DNA of 64,000 nt from Acidobacteriota bacterium (lineage in GTDB: Bacteria > Acidobacteriota > Blastocatellia > Pyrinomonadales > Pyrinomonadaceae): contig JAKOVX010000048.1 of the NCBI GenBank assembly GCA_029781855.1, positions 62,001 through 126,000 on the forward strand, written 5' to 3'. Of the stretch, positions 33,026 through 42,500 are shown piece by piece; the first letter of the stretch is position 1, and every line of letters begins with the position of its first letter. The notes beneath the pieces are model-generated. The model made no database searches and was not told the origin of the DNA. It was given only the letters and a program-made list of their open reading frames with translations. The translations under genes and the position numbers were made by a program.

Positions 33026-34236
33026 TACTGCGTTCGCCGGGTTGTCGACGATCCAACTCGGTTGGAACTACCGAGGAGTTTAACGGGAAGCGTTGTCGAC
33101 TTACCGTCTCGAATGAGTTCGATCCTTACTGTATCACCGATCTGGCGTTTGTCCAGAAATCGATAAAGGTCATCAAGGTCGTTCATCTTTTCGCCGTCGA
33201 TCGAGGTAATGACATCACCGAGTGCCACGCTGCCAGTTGAGTCCTGCGACAATCCGCGAAGTCCGGCATTTGACGCGGTTGAACCTGGCACGACATTCCT
33301 GATGATAAGTCCGGACTGAACTGGCAAACGGTAACCTTGACTGATAAGCGATTCAACACTGATCAAATTTGCGCCGAGTTTTGGACGCATCACCTCTCCG
33401 TACTGGAGAAGCTGAGGTATCACCCTTTTGGCAATGCTCACCGGTATCGCAAAGCCCACTCCAACCGATCCGCCCGAGGGACCCAGAATTTGCGAATTAA
33501 TTCCGATCATTTTTCCGTACTTATCAAGTAGTGGGCCGCCCGAGTTGCCTGGATTGATCGAGGCATCCGTCTGAATCGCTGCGTCGATCGGTCGCCCATT
33601 CGGAGCTCCCGGCATGGGCTTCGAGCGGATCGGACGTTGTAAGCCAGATATCACTCCCGTCGTTAGAGTTCGGTCTAGCCCGAAGGGATTCCCGATCGCT
33701 AGCACTTTTTGACCAACTACCAACTTATCTGAATCACCCAACGGCACAACTGTCAGCCCAGGCGGTGGATCGATCTTGATGACAGCAAGGTCAGTGTCCG
33801 GGTCCCCGCCGACAACTGTCGCCGGATATGCCTTGTCACCACCAAAACTGACTGTAAGTTTGGTCGCTCCCTCAATTACGTGATAGTTGGTCAAAATATC
33901 TCCGTTAGTGTCGATGACCGAACCCGAACCGTTACCACGCCCTTCTTCAATATCGCCCCACATATCCTGCTGGTACGATGTTGTGTTAATGAACGCAACG
34001 CCCGGCGCGATTGCCTTATAGACTTCGATGTTATTTTGCTCATCAGTTACGGCAGACGGATTTGATATCTCCGGGGGAGCTTGCTCTGCAAACGCGTGGT
34101 TCGAATCGCCCTTAGCCTGCCAAAATCGCCCTAAATTGAACAAGAGTGCTGTCGCTCCGATCGCGATCAGCGCGGTTGCGAACGCTAACAATAGAATTTG
34201 TCTTGCACTCAGCTGATAGACTGATTTCGTTTTCAT
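33025..34236 (-). CDS. HtrA/DegP-family serine protease with PDZ domain
   Basis: A 403-residue envelope protease. N-terminal signal anchor (about 12-32; LLAFATALIAIGATALLF). Trypsin-like domain: catalytic His in DILTNYHVIEGATK, Asp in GGDPDTDLAVIKID, Ser in QTDASINPGNSGGPLLDKYG. One PDZ domain follows (from about 300: PVQSGLIIRNVVPGSTASNA, then ALGDVITSIDGEKMNDLDDL). This is the DegS-like layout of one anchor and one PDZ. It degrades or senses misfolded envelope proteins. It is coupled to a small zinc-ribbon gene. Confidence 0.95.
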   Translation of the reverse strand: MKTKSVYQLSARQILLLAFATALIAIGATALLFNLGRFWQAKGDSNHAFAEQAPPEISNPSAVTDEQNNIEVYKAIAPGVAFINTTSYQQDMWGDIEEGRGNGSGSVIDTNGDILTNYHVIEGATKLTVSFGGDKAYPATVVGGDPDTDLAVIKIDPPPGLTVVPLGDSDKLVVGQKVLAIGNPFGLDRTLTTGVISGLQRPIRSKPMPGAPNGRPIDAAIQTDASINPGNSGGPLLDKYGKMIGINSQILGPSGGSVGVGFAIPVSIAKRVIPQLLQYGEVMRPKLGANLISVESLISQGYRLPVQSGLIIRNVVPGSTASNAGLRGLSQDSTGSVALGDVITSIDGEKMNDLDDLYRFLDKRQIGDTVRIELIRDGKSTTLPVKLLGSSNRVGSSTTRRTQ

Positions 34237-34389
34237 AATGCCTAAGTACTCCCGTTATCGAAAGAATAAAATATCAAAACTGTTCGTTTTGATGCGCAAA
34301 AAATCATCTCGCGTTGTGTAACCAAGTGCAAAAATATAGCCCGATGATTGCTTTAGAAGCATCGGGCCGTTGGTCGCTGTTGAGTATCG

Positions 34390-34776
34390 TCAAATAAATA
34401 TAGCCGCTGCATATAATGGCATATCGCCTTGGAACTGAAAAAGGCTATTCGAAATGTAACCAATGGCCGTCAGCCCTGTGAAAATGTGTACCACCATGAG
34501 CCCGAGGTACACGGCCAACGCTATTGTTACTCCGTATTTTGCCAGTGGCTTATTCCCTCCGCGAATCAGGACTATTGCAGTAATAGAGCCCATCAAAAGC
34601 TTAGCCGCAAGGAATGGGCCGTTACCTATCTCGAGAAGTGAGGCCATCAATTGATTCGATTCTGTCGCCACCCCGGTGCGTACCCAAAGGATCGTCAACA
34701 GGGCATCGAGCAGGTTTAGTCCGAACAATAGCAGCGTCGGGACGGCAAGCGGCATAAATCGTGTTTCTCCCGGCAA
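34390..34776 (-). CDS. DUF5658 four-helix membrane protein
   Basis: A 128-residue inner-membrane protein with about four helices. It carries the pattern LNLLDALLTILWVRTGVATESNQLMASLLEIG, which matches the DUF5658 signature (L-N-x-x-D-x-x-x-T, then E-x-N). The rest is hydrophobic: LLMGSITAIVLIR and LAVYLGLMVVHIFTGL. Function is unknown for the family. It is a lone gene facing away from the LysM gene. Confidence 0.85.
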   Translation of the reverse strand: MPGETRFMPLAVPTLLLFGLNLLDALLTILWVRTGVATESNQLMASLLEIGNGPFLAAKLLMGSITAIVLIRGGNKPLAKYGVTIALAVYLGLMVVHIFTGLTAIGYISNSLFQFQGDMPLYAAAIFI

Positions 34777-35087
34777 AATGTTGTTTAAACAAGCCCTTAA
34801 ACGACTTGACCCCCGGGCCTTAAATTCCGGGGGTCAAGCAAAGGAAAGGGTCGTGAACTATCGAAAATCTACTCTTAACGATGAGAATATATTACTAATC
34901 GCGTTCGGTTTCAATAAAATGAGATATTTTTATGAACACGCTCGAAAACTGAAGCCTTAACTCTCATTGCCGATAGACGATGCGATTTTTTCAAGCAACG
35001 AAACATTGTCATTTTGTCTCAAAACGACAGTTTTTACTGACGGCTGGAACGGTCGTCCGGATCATTCAAGACACATTAACAATAATT
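34777..35087. other. Intergenic region with 12-bp inverted repeat
   Basis: No gene seen. It holds a perfect inverted repeat CTTGACCCCCGG / CCGGGGGTCAAG at 34805-34816 and 34827-34838 with a 10-nt AT-rich loop. There is no T-run on either side, so it is more likely a protein-binding site or REP-like element than a terminator. The part after 34900 is AT-rich and should contain the promoter of the LysM gene, but no clear hexamer pair was found. Confidence 0.55.
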
Positions 35088-36005
35088 ATGAAAAGGCTAA
35101 TTTCTTTAAGGAGTTTATTTTCCGTCCTTACGATACTGCTGTTGATTGGAACGTCCGATATACTTTCCCAAACGAAAAGGCCAGTTATTAGACATAAGTC
35201 GCCATCGAAGAAGGCGTCCACGCCGGCTGTACCGATGTACGCAGTAGCGGCTGGAACGACGATGCGGGTTAGACTCAATTCGATGCTTAGCTCGAAGGTC
35301 AACCAGGTGGGTGACACTTTTCTTGTGACTGTTACCGAGCCGGTATATTCAAGTACAGGTGTGGTAGTAATACCGGTCGGAAGTACGCTGACAGGCAAGG
35401 TTGTTGCGGTTACACCTGCGAAGAAAGGTGGCAATGTCGGCTCGATCGACGCGTCTTTCATCTCAGTTAATCTTCCGAACGGCCGCAGGAAGACGATCAA
35501 CGGGTCGCTGTCCGAGCTTGATACGAGTACGGCAAAAAGCGATAACGAGGGAACCGCAAAAGGCGATCGAACCAACCACCGAAAAGTAAAGTTCATCGGC
35601 GGTGGCGGTGTCGGGGGTGCGATCCTGGGGGGAGCGATCGGAGGCGGCAAAGGTGCGCTGATCGGCGGTATAATCGGCGGCGTCGGCGGCCTAATTGCCG
35701 AACGTCAGACCAAGGGCGAGGAAGCGACGGTCAAGTCGGGCACGGAATTTGGGGTTTACTTGAATCAGTCCGTCTCGCTTCCGAGGTTTACGGAGGAGAC
35801 GGAGGCTCCGACGTCAAGCCGGACTGAATATCCTGCTTCCGCTGGTGAACGGACCTACGTAGTTCAGCCGGGGGATACGTTGTCAAAGATCAGCTTACGC
35901 TTCTACGGCACGACCTCGCGGTACATGGACATTTATGAAGCCAACAGGGACCTGCTCAGTAGCCCCGCTAGTGTATCTGTCGGTCAGGAGCTAAGGATCC
36001 CGTAA
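35088..36005 (+). CDS. LysM-domain envelope protein with glycine-zipper segment
   Basis: A protein of about 305 residues. The ATG at 35088 (MKRLISLRSLFSVLTILLLIG) gives a signal peptide; upstream in-frame start options would not. Order: a beta-rich domain (about 50-160; MRVRLNSMLSSKVNQVGDTF, TGKVVAV), a glycine-zipper hydrophobic region (about 175-215; GGGVGGAILGGAIGGGKGAL then IGGIIGGVGG), and a C-terminal LysM domain (about 255-305; YVVQPGDTLSKISLRFYGTT and SVGQELRIP), which should bind peptidoglycan. The zipper could insert in a membrane. It is followed by a strong hairpin terminator. Confidence 0.88.
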   Translation: MKRLISLRSLFSVLTILLLIGTSDILSQTKRPVIRHKSPSKKASTPAVPMYAVAAGTTMRVRLNSMLSSKVNQVGDTFLVTVTEPVYSSTGVVVIPVGSTLTGKVVAVTPAKKGGNVGSIDASFISVNLPNGRRKTINGSLSELDTSTAKSDNEGTAKGDRTNHRKVKFIGGGGVGGAILGGAIGGGKGALIGGIIGGVGGLIAERQTKGEEATVKSGTEFGVYLNQSVSLPRFTEETEAPTSSRTEYPASAGERTYVVQPGDTLSKISLRFYGTTSRYMDIYEANRDLLSSPASVSVGQELRIP

Positions 36006-36032
36006 TATCTTACAAATTCTTGAAAACCTTCC

Positions 36033-36057
36033 AGGCCGGACGCTGTCCGGCCTTTTC
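36033..36057 (+). terminator. Terminator hairpin after the LysM gene
   Basis: Nine-bp stem AGGCCGGAC / GTCCGGCCT with a 3-nt loop (GCT), directly followed by TTTTC. It lies 28 bp after the LysM stop and touches the stop end of the convergent PIN gene, so it may work for both. Confidence 0.8.
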
Positions 36058-36515
36058 TACGCGTGTACCAGGAACTCCGGCGTCACTATCACCGGTGAAT
36101 AAAATCCCGCCGCGGTATTGAAGAGCCGCAGACGGGCCTGTTTCCTGACGTTCGCGATGTGACCGAAGTTCCACGTGACCAGATAGTCGACTTTGTGAAA
36201 CGAGGCCATCGCGACATGGACCGCGTCGGCGAGAAACTTACGGTGAAATATACCCCGTTCGATATAACCCTCGGCGAGGATAGCGACTTCCTCGGCTAGA
36301 TCGAGCTGCTTTAGCGGTTTGATCAGGTTCAAGTACCCGGAACGATGTGGTTCGGCTATCCGTTCGAGTTCACGCTGGACAAGTATCGAACTGAGAACTT
36401 CATACTCCGAGAGCTCATGCTCCCACCAGCGGATCGTGAGGTCACGGCGAAAAGGGTCACCGTTGTCGAGATATGCCCCGATGACCGAGGTTTCGAGATA
36501 GAGGCTAGTTTTCAT
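36057..36515 (-). CDS. PIN-domain protein (VapC-like), orphan
   Basis: A 152-residue PIN-fold protein. Seen: SLYLETSVIGAYLDNGD at the start (usual D replaced by E in Y-L-E-T-S), ILVQRELERI with a central Glu, and FLADAVHVAMASFHKVDYLVTWNFGHI with two acidic positions (D-A-x-H, V-D). PIN proteins are Mg-dependent RNases and often toxins. The usual small antitoxin gene is not adjacent: the upstream neighbour is a 536-residue protease-like gene whose stop is 6 bp away. Thus an orphan toxin or a non-TA PIN protein. Confidence 0.85.
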   Translation of the reverse strand: MKTSLYLETSVIGAYLDNGDPFRRDLTIRWWEHELSEYEVLSSILVQRELERIAEPHRSGYLNLIKPLKQLDLAEEVAILAEGYIERGIFHRKFLADAVHVAMASFHKVDYLVTWNFGHIANVRKQARLRLFNTAAGFYSPVIVTPEFLVHA

Positions 36516-36521
36516 TTGGGG

Positions 36522-38132
36522 TCAGTCGTTTTCCGGGACGATCGCGGTGAAGTTCACCCTGGAGTTCTTGAAGTCGAATGTCAGCCGATAGTTACGCAGG
36601 AAATTGCCGCCCAGTATCCCTGCCTGCTCGAAGCCCGATGCCTCGTTGATCATATCGAGATTGAGGGCAATGGCGGTCAGCTGTTTCCGAGTGTGGGTCC
36701 CGAATGTGATCCGCGGCAGGAGAAACGTCGGAACGTCGTCCGTGATGCCGGCGGATCCGATGACCCGGAGCTTTTCCTCGTTCTCGAATCCGCTTATCGG
36801 GTCCGTATTGGCGACGCGGTCGGAGATCACGGAGACGCTTGCTCCGGTGTCGACGATGAAATTTAGTGAGGTCTCGATCCCTTCGATCAGGACTTGCCCG
36901 CTAAGGAAACCGCTGGACGTGAGCCGCAGCGGGAGCGAGAGCGACGATCTCTCGACGTCGTTCCGTGGATCGTCCTTCTTAAGAAGGGCGAACGTTTTGT
37001 TGCCGTAATCTATCGTTGCGAGGAACTTCGAGATCACGGCGAGACCGATGTAACCGTCGACTTCGCTTTGGTCGTTGTGAAACTTGCGTATGTACACCGG
37101 CACGTCACGGATGGTCACGTCGCCGATGCCTATGCTCTGCAGATAGCCATAGACGATCTCAAATTTACCGTCGCCGCCGAGGCCGCGTGCATATCCGCCG
37201 TGGTTGATCGGCTTTATCTTCAGCCGGTTAGCCGTATCTTCGGAGATCACCGTGATACCGGAACCGGTGTCGAGAACAAACCGCAGCGGCTGCTGAAACT
37301 TGTTGATCTTGACTTCGATGATCGGCCTATTGCCGACGAGATCGAACGAGACGGTCGTTTGTGCCTCGCCGGAGCTGGTGTACAGCCGGTCCTTGAGCCC
37401 GATGAACCGCAGGAATTGAATGAGTCCCTTGATACGGGCCCGTCGTTCGGAGTCGGCTGAGCTCGAGACGTTTAGGAACTGAACGTAATTGTCGGCAGCC
37501 TGGCGGTATTTTTCGGCACGTGCCGAGACCTGAGCATACGAGAACCAGTAATCCGGGACATTCGATCTGAGCGACACTGCCTCGGCGAGGTCGACGAGGC
37601 TTACGTCGATATTGTTCTCGTAAAATTCGAGCATCCCGAGCCCGAACCAGCCAAAGTCATCACCGCGGTCGAGCTTCAACGCCGTGTACAGCACCGGCCT
37701 TGCTTCTTGAAAGCGGCCCGCCGTCAGCAGCACGTTCCCGAGTACCGCGAATGCGTGGGCATTCTTCGGTTCGGTTTTGCATATGTTGTACGAAAGTTCA
37801 TACGCCTCGCCCAGTTTTCGCTGTTTCAGGAGCACGTAAGCGAGATCGAGTTTGGTGTCGGACCGGTTTGCGTCGAGGGCGACCGCGCTCCGCAGTGTCT
37901 TTTCCGCCGCGGGAAGAGCCTCATTGCGTGTCAGTTTCTGGGCCTGTTTGGTAAGAGTGCGGATGTCTTTCGCAAGGGCATCGCCTGACTGTGCCGCCGC
38001 GGTTACCGTGAAAAGGAACATGCCGACGGCAATGAGCAGGCTCGTGATGAAAACAGACCGGAAATTTTGCGTATTCGCAGCCCTCGACCTTTCGTCGATA
38101 GCAATACCGGATTTTTCGCCGTTCTCACGCAT
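36522..38132 (-). CDS. TPR protein with two retropepsin-like aspartyl protease domains
   Basis: A 536-residue exported protein with a membrane segment near 28-48 (SVFITSLLIAVGMFLFTVTA). Residues about 55-225 are TPR-like helices (RNEALPAAEKTLRSAVALDA, ALDKL-type repeats). Two aspartyl-protease-like domains follow, each with the D-T-G catalytic motif: LRFVLDTGSGITVISEDTA (about 270) and LNFIVDTGASVSVISDRVA (about 405). Each is followed by a flap-like GGYARGLGGDGKFEI or VIGSAGITDDVPTF segment and a later hydrophobic G-I/G-L motif (DGYIGLAVISKFLATID, AGILGGNFLRNYRLTFD). Two lobes in one chain resemble a self-dimerising retropepsin. The substrate is unknown. Confidence 0.88.
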   Translation of the reverse strand: MRENGEKSGIAIDERSRAANTQNFRSVFITSLLIAVGMFLFTVTAAAQSGDALAKDIRTLTKQAQKLTRNEALPAAEKTLRSAVALDANRSDTKLDLAYVLLKQRKLGEAYELSYNICKTEPKNAHAFAVLGNVLLTAGRFQEARPVLYTALKLDRGDDFGWFGLGMLEFYENNIDVSLVDLAEAVSLRSNVPDYWFSYAQVSARAEKYRQAADNYVQFLNVSSSADSERRARIKGLIQFLRFIGLKDRLYTSSGEAQTTVSFDLVGNRPIIEVKINKFQQPLRFVLDTGSGITVISEDTANRLKIKPINHGGYARGLGGDGKFEIVYGYLQSIGIGDVTIRDVPVYIRKFHNDQSEVDGYIGLAVISKFLATIDYGNKTFALLKKDDPRNDVERSSLSLPLRLTSSGFLSGQVLIEGIETSLNFIVDTGASVSVISDRVANTDPISGFENEEKLRVIGSAGITDDVPTFLLPRITFGTHTRKQLTAIALNLDMINEASGFEQAGILGGNFLRNYRLTFDFKNSRVNFTAIVPEND

Positions 38133-38138
38133 CTTACT

Positions 38139-38801
38139 TCATTTAAGGATGACACCCGTTTTCATTGACCAGAGTACGAGGTCGAGTTCGTCAAAATCGA
38201 TTCCCAGCTTGTTCGTAAGGTTTTTAAGCTTATCTTCAGCGCTTAGATACTTCAAACGAGTATTTGGTGGCTTGGGGTCATCAATTATTTTCAATTCAGC
38301 CAAACTGTTCAACACGTGCTTGTCCAGGATGGCGTAGCCGCGAAAGCCGATGTTCCGCAAATAGTGGCTCGCCTCTTTGTACCCGAGGCCCTTAATACCG
38401 GGCTCGCGCACGAGCCAGTCGCGCCGTTCCTGCGGGAAGCTGAAGCTCTGTAGCTTCGTACGAAGCCGCATTCCGCAATGTTCTGTCAAAAAGCCGCGTG
38501 ACGCGACGATGTACCTCGAGCGTGCGTTCGGGTAGCGGTGGACACCGGTCAGGGCCTGTGCAAGTTCGAGCTGTTCGCCGGTCATCAGCAGCGGCCGGAC
38601 CGCGTCTATCGAACGCATCCCCATACGTGCCGAGCAGCCGCCGGTGAAAAAGCAGTAGACCATCTCCTCCCACAGCCGTTCGTCGGTGCCGCAGATGCCG
38701 ATCTCGGCAAATTCCGCGAGCCTGCCGCGGATCTCGTCACGCCGCTCGGCGTGAGCCGCACGGATCGCGTCAAATGTCAGAGGTGGTCGTTCGCGTTTCA
38801 C
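38139..38801 (-). CDS. N-glycosylase/DNA lyase, archaeal Ogg2-type
   Basis: A protein of 220 residues from the GTG at 38801; starts further upstream would translate the GTCCCAC repeat region and are not credible. Helix-hairpin-helix DNA glycosylase for 8-oxoguanine. Seen: WEEMVYCFFTGGCSARMG, the HhH motif IKGLGYKEASHYLRNIG with the catalytic Lys, then FRGYAILDKHVLNSL with the catalytic Asp, and the ending LDLVLWSMKTGVILK that is typical of archaeal Ogg2. Length fits Ogg2 (about 210), shorter than bacterial or human OGG1. Its domain source is mostly archaeal and some bacteria. Confidence 0.88.
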   Translation of the reverse strand: MKRERPPLTFDAIRAAHAERRDEIRGRLAEFAEIGICGTDERLWEEMVYCFFTGGCSARMGMRSIDAVRPLLMTGEQLELAQALTGVHRYPNARSRYIVASRGFLTEHCGMRLRTKLQSFSFPQERRDWLVREPGIKGLGYKEASHYLRNIGFRGYAILDKHVLNSLAELKIIDDPKPPNTRLKYLSAEDKLKNLTNKLGIDFDELDLVLWSMKTGVILK

Positions 38802-38895
38802 AAAATCTAGCCTAATGAAGCGGGTCGAAAATGTACAATTTCGACGTCGTCCGCCCATCGTCCAAAAAACGAAAATCTTCAAATTTGCTGGATTC

Positions 38896-38987
38896 TTGTC
38901 CCACGCCCCGTTAAAGTGGGACAAAAGGTGGGACAGGCTAAATAACTGAAAACATGGACCAAATCGGGTTTTGTCCCACTGTCCCAC
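38896..38987. repeat. GTCCCAC / GTGGGAC heptamer cluster
   Basis: Five copies of GTCCCAC or its complement in 92 bp: TTGTCCCAC (38896), GTGGGACAA (38916), GTGGGACA (38928), TTGTCCCAC (38971) and TGTCCCAC (38980). The pairs in opposite orientation can form either short or long hairpins. Possibly a regulator-binding array upstream of the glycosylase gene. Confidence 0.75.
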
Positions 38988-39167
38988 GTTTTTGTAATTT
39001 CACGTTTTTTTCGGACGGCCCGAATGCGGTTGGAACCTCGCGCTTCGAACGCCGCTTTCGCACGTTTCGGATATGTCAAAGAACTTAGGTGTATCCTTCT
39101 ATTTTACCACGAAGGCTGACCGTGTAAATAAATATTTTCCGCCGATGACGGCAACTAAGAAAGTTCC

Positions 39168-39300
39168 AACCACGGATGAACACAGATGGACAAGGATAAG
39201 AAATTTGAAATTTCGGATCTCAAATTCCTAATCGTGATCTAATGCCCCAATAACTATGACTTCTTAAAATCTGTGTTTATCTGTGTTCATCTGTGGTTAA
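39168..39300. repeat. Inverted repeat pair of the ATCTGTGTTCATCTGTGG type
   Basis: AACCACGGATGAACACAGAT at 39168-39187 is repeated in inverse at 39269-39300 (ends ATCTGTGTTCATCTGTGGTT). The two arms match over about 20 bp with one mismatch and enclose 80 bp. The TCTGTGTTCATCTGTGG motif is widespread as a dispersed non-coding repeat in several phyla; its role is unknown. Confidence 0.8.
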
Positions 39301-39381
39301 AACCTCCTTATCCGCAAGTCATCGCGGCAACCATTAGCGGGGTCGGTGCTCCTAAGCTGAATAGGATAGGCAAGGCGTTTG

Positions 39382-39472
39382 AACGCGGATCGGGCGGATG
39401 GGAGCGGATAGGTAAAACCGATCAAACTATCTTAGATCTGCAAATATCCGCTTGATCCGCCGAATCCGCGTT
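39382..39472. repeat. Inverted repeat pair with GCGGAT direct units
   Basis: AACGCGGATCGGGCGGATG (39382-39400) continuing into GGAGCGGATA is matched in inverse at 39445-39472 (TATCCGCTTGATCCGCCGAA then TCCGCGTT). Each arm also carries three spaced GCGGAT hexamers. It looks like another dispersed REP-type element, 45 bp before the M1 gene. Confidence 0.78.
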
Positions 39473-39516
39473 TGAGAGGGCCGCAATTTAGAGAATTCGC
39501 CGATCTGTGAGAACTT

Positions 39517-42500
39517 ATGGCTATGTTCACCAAATTCCTTCTAATTCTGGCTGCTTTGTTACTCGCAATGAACTCATTTGGACAAACGCCGCCGATCGGG
39601 CCGGGTGTTTCGCATGACCTTGCGATCTGGCGGGCGGAGCATTACAGCGATGTGCGGTACAAGCTGAACCTGACGCTCGAAAAGATGTCGCCGGTGCTGA
39701 AGGGGACGATCGAGATCAGGGTGAAAGTGGGGGAGTCTAGGAGTGGAGGAGTAGGGGAGACGGCATTGCCGGGAACGCAGGCGCCCTCGCCTGCAAACGC
39801 CGGTTCCTCCGGCGTGACGACGCCGATAGTGCTCGACTGGCGGAGGATCGCAGGTCACGAAAAGGATTCGACGATCAGAAACGTCACAATTAACGGAACC
39901 TCGCTTGATATTTATAGAAATGAGGCTTATCACCTTGATGTAATTGTTCATCCATACGTGATCGCAGACCAAGAACATCTGATCTTCAACAAAGGCGTAA
40001 AGCCCGGCGAAAACGTCATCAAGCTCGATTTCACTTCGCCGATATTGACCAGCGGGTCGGCGATCACGCGGTACGTGGACAAAGAGGACGGAGCAGAATA
40101 CATCTATTCGCTCTTCGTCCCGTCCGACGCCAGCACGGCGTTCCCGGTCTTCGACCAGCCGGATCTGAAGGCAAGGTTTAGCCTAGACGTTGTTGCGCCT
40201 AAGTCATGGAACGTCGTTGGAAATACTGACGCGAACGTTGAGGTTTCCGGTGATGCCCTTCATTCTTTTGAGGAAACTAGGCCCCTGAGTACATATGTTT
40301 TTGCATTTGCTGCCGGCCCCTTTTCTAGGTTTTCGGAGGGTCAGCCATCACCAGTTGAGAGTGGTTACGAAGCTGAAAGTGGTCGAACCGTACTTCGACG
40401 AGGGACCATATTTACTCCTGCAGAGACTTTGCGCAAGTACCCGCCTTACATATTCGTCCGAAGGTCTCAGGCCGCTAAGTTCCAACCCCACGCGGCCGAG
40501 GTCTTTCGTCTCACCCGTGAGGGCATCAAGTATCTCGAAACCTATTTTGACTACAAATTCCCGTTTCCGAAGTACGATCTCGTTCTGATCCCCGAATTTC
40601 CGTTCGGCGGGATGGAGCATGCGGGGGCGACGTTTTTGAGGGAATCGTCGGTCATTTTCCCGCAGGAGCCGACCAAGAGCGACTATATTTCGCGGGCGAA
40701 CCTGATCTTTCACGAGACGGCGCATCAGTGGTTTGGCGACACGGTGACGATGAAGTGGTTCGACGACCTGTGGCTGAAAGAGGGCTTTGCCGAGTTCATG
40801 GCGTACAAGACTCTGGAGCACGTGATGCCCGACGCCAACGCCTGGAAGGTCTTCTACGAACGCAACAAACAGGCCGCCTACGCGACCGACTCGACCAAGG
40901 GAACGACGCCGATCTACCAAACGATCGACAACCTGTCAGCCGCAAAATCCGCCTACGGCAACATCGTCTATCGAAAGGCCCCTTCGTTCCTGCGGCAAGC
41001 CGAGTTTTACCTCGGCGAAGACAAATTCCAGACAGCGGTACGAGCGTTTTTGAAGAAGCACGACTTTGCTAACGCGGGTTGGGAAGATCTGGTGAAGGAA
41101 ATGGAGGCTGCGAGCGGACAGGAACTGAGGGCATGGGCCAATGACTGGATCACCAAGAGAGGTGTTCCTTTGATCCGTGTAAGTGTAGCCGTCGAGAGTT
41201 ATCCGCAGACCGAACGAATAATTATCGTGATGAAACAATCCGATCCACTCGGTGAGGGAGGCTATTGGAAACAGCGATTTAAGGCAGTTTCTTTCGGCTA
41301 CGCAGGCGGACCTATTGTCGGCGATCACTTTTATATTCACTCAGTCGAGTTTGATCCAACTCCGGTCGTAAACGGTGTAAAGAAACAAGACCCAAAGGAT
41401 GCACGAATCTTCTGGACCGGACGTGTCGGTCCGACGGTGGGCCCGAACATCTTACGGAAACCACGATACGTCCTTCCCAACTACGAGGATCGAGCATACG
41501 GTGTTTTCTTGCTCGATCCGGCTAGTCAGAAGTATTTCCTCAACAATGTATCGTCCATCGATGATCCGTTCGTACGATCGACGGTATGGGGAACGTTGTG
41601 GGACAGCGTCCGCGAAGGCGAACTCGACCCGAAGGAGTATGTTGAGTTGGTGGTGAAGAATATTGCCACAGAGCAGGACGAGACGATCGTCTCATCGATC
41701 CTCGGACGAGCGTCGACCGCGATGAACTACTACCTGTCAGAACCACCTGCGGTAGCGGGTGGTTTAACCCGGAGCACCGCTGACGCCGCGAAAACGAAGA
41801 CCGTCTCGGTGAGGCCCGGCTTGACCAATGCCGATCTTCAACCACCCGCTACCGCAGGTGGTTCTGATTTGCGGACGCGGCTTGAGGACGTGCTGATCGA
41901 GCGGATGCGACAGGCACCGACGTTGGGGCAGCGGATCACGTTCTACCGGGCGTTTTTGAATATCGCGGCGGGCGGGAATGCACGGAATGTGCTGAAACAG
42001 ATGCTGAAGTCAGTACCACCTGCGGTAGCGGGTGGGGTCTCGGCTCCGTCGACAAAAGCCCCACCCGCTACGGCAGGTGGTACCGACATGAGCGGAGCGA
42101 TCCCGCTGCGGACCAAGGACCGGTTTGACATTGTGACGCGGCTGATCATCCTCGGCGATCCGGACGCGGAGAAGCTGTTGGCGGATCTGGAGAAGGCCGA
42201 GACGTCGGACGACGCAAAACGATACGCTTATGCCGCCCGGGCCGCGTTTCCGACGAAAGAGAACCGAGAGAAATTCTGGAGCGATTTTGTAAACAACAAA
42301 GATATCAGCGAGAGCTGGATCGAGGCCGTGTTGGCGCCGTTTAACTCGATACGCCACGACGACCTGAGCTTGCCGTACCTCCAGCGAGCCCTTGCCGAGC
42401 TCCCGAACCTGAAACGCAATCGCAAGATATTCTTCGTAAACGGCTGGCTCGGAGCGTTCATCGGCGGGCAACGCTCTGAAGAGGCCCTGAACATCGTCAA

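Larger units (their letters stand above)
38802..39516. other. Repeat-rich 0.7-kb intergenic region
   Basis: No gene seen between the glycosylase and the divergent M1 peptidase. It contains three different inverted-repeat groups, each listed on its own (38896-38987, 39168-39300, 39382-39472). The sequence just before the M1 start is not repeat. Promoters for both divergent genes must lie here, but the repeats obscure hexamer recognition. Confidence 0.6.

Noticed and set aside
36057..36515. Complete VapBC toxin-antitoxin module
   Set aside because: No small antitoxin gene lies on either side; only the PIN gene is present.
36894..37460. Plus-strand open frame of 188 codons
   Set aside because: It is antisense to the double aspartyl protease gene, which has clear motifs.
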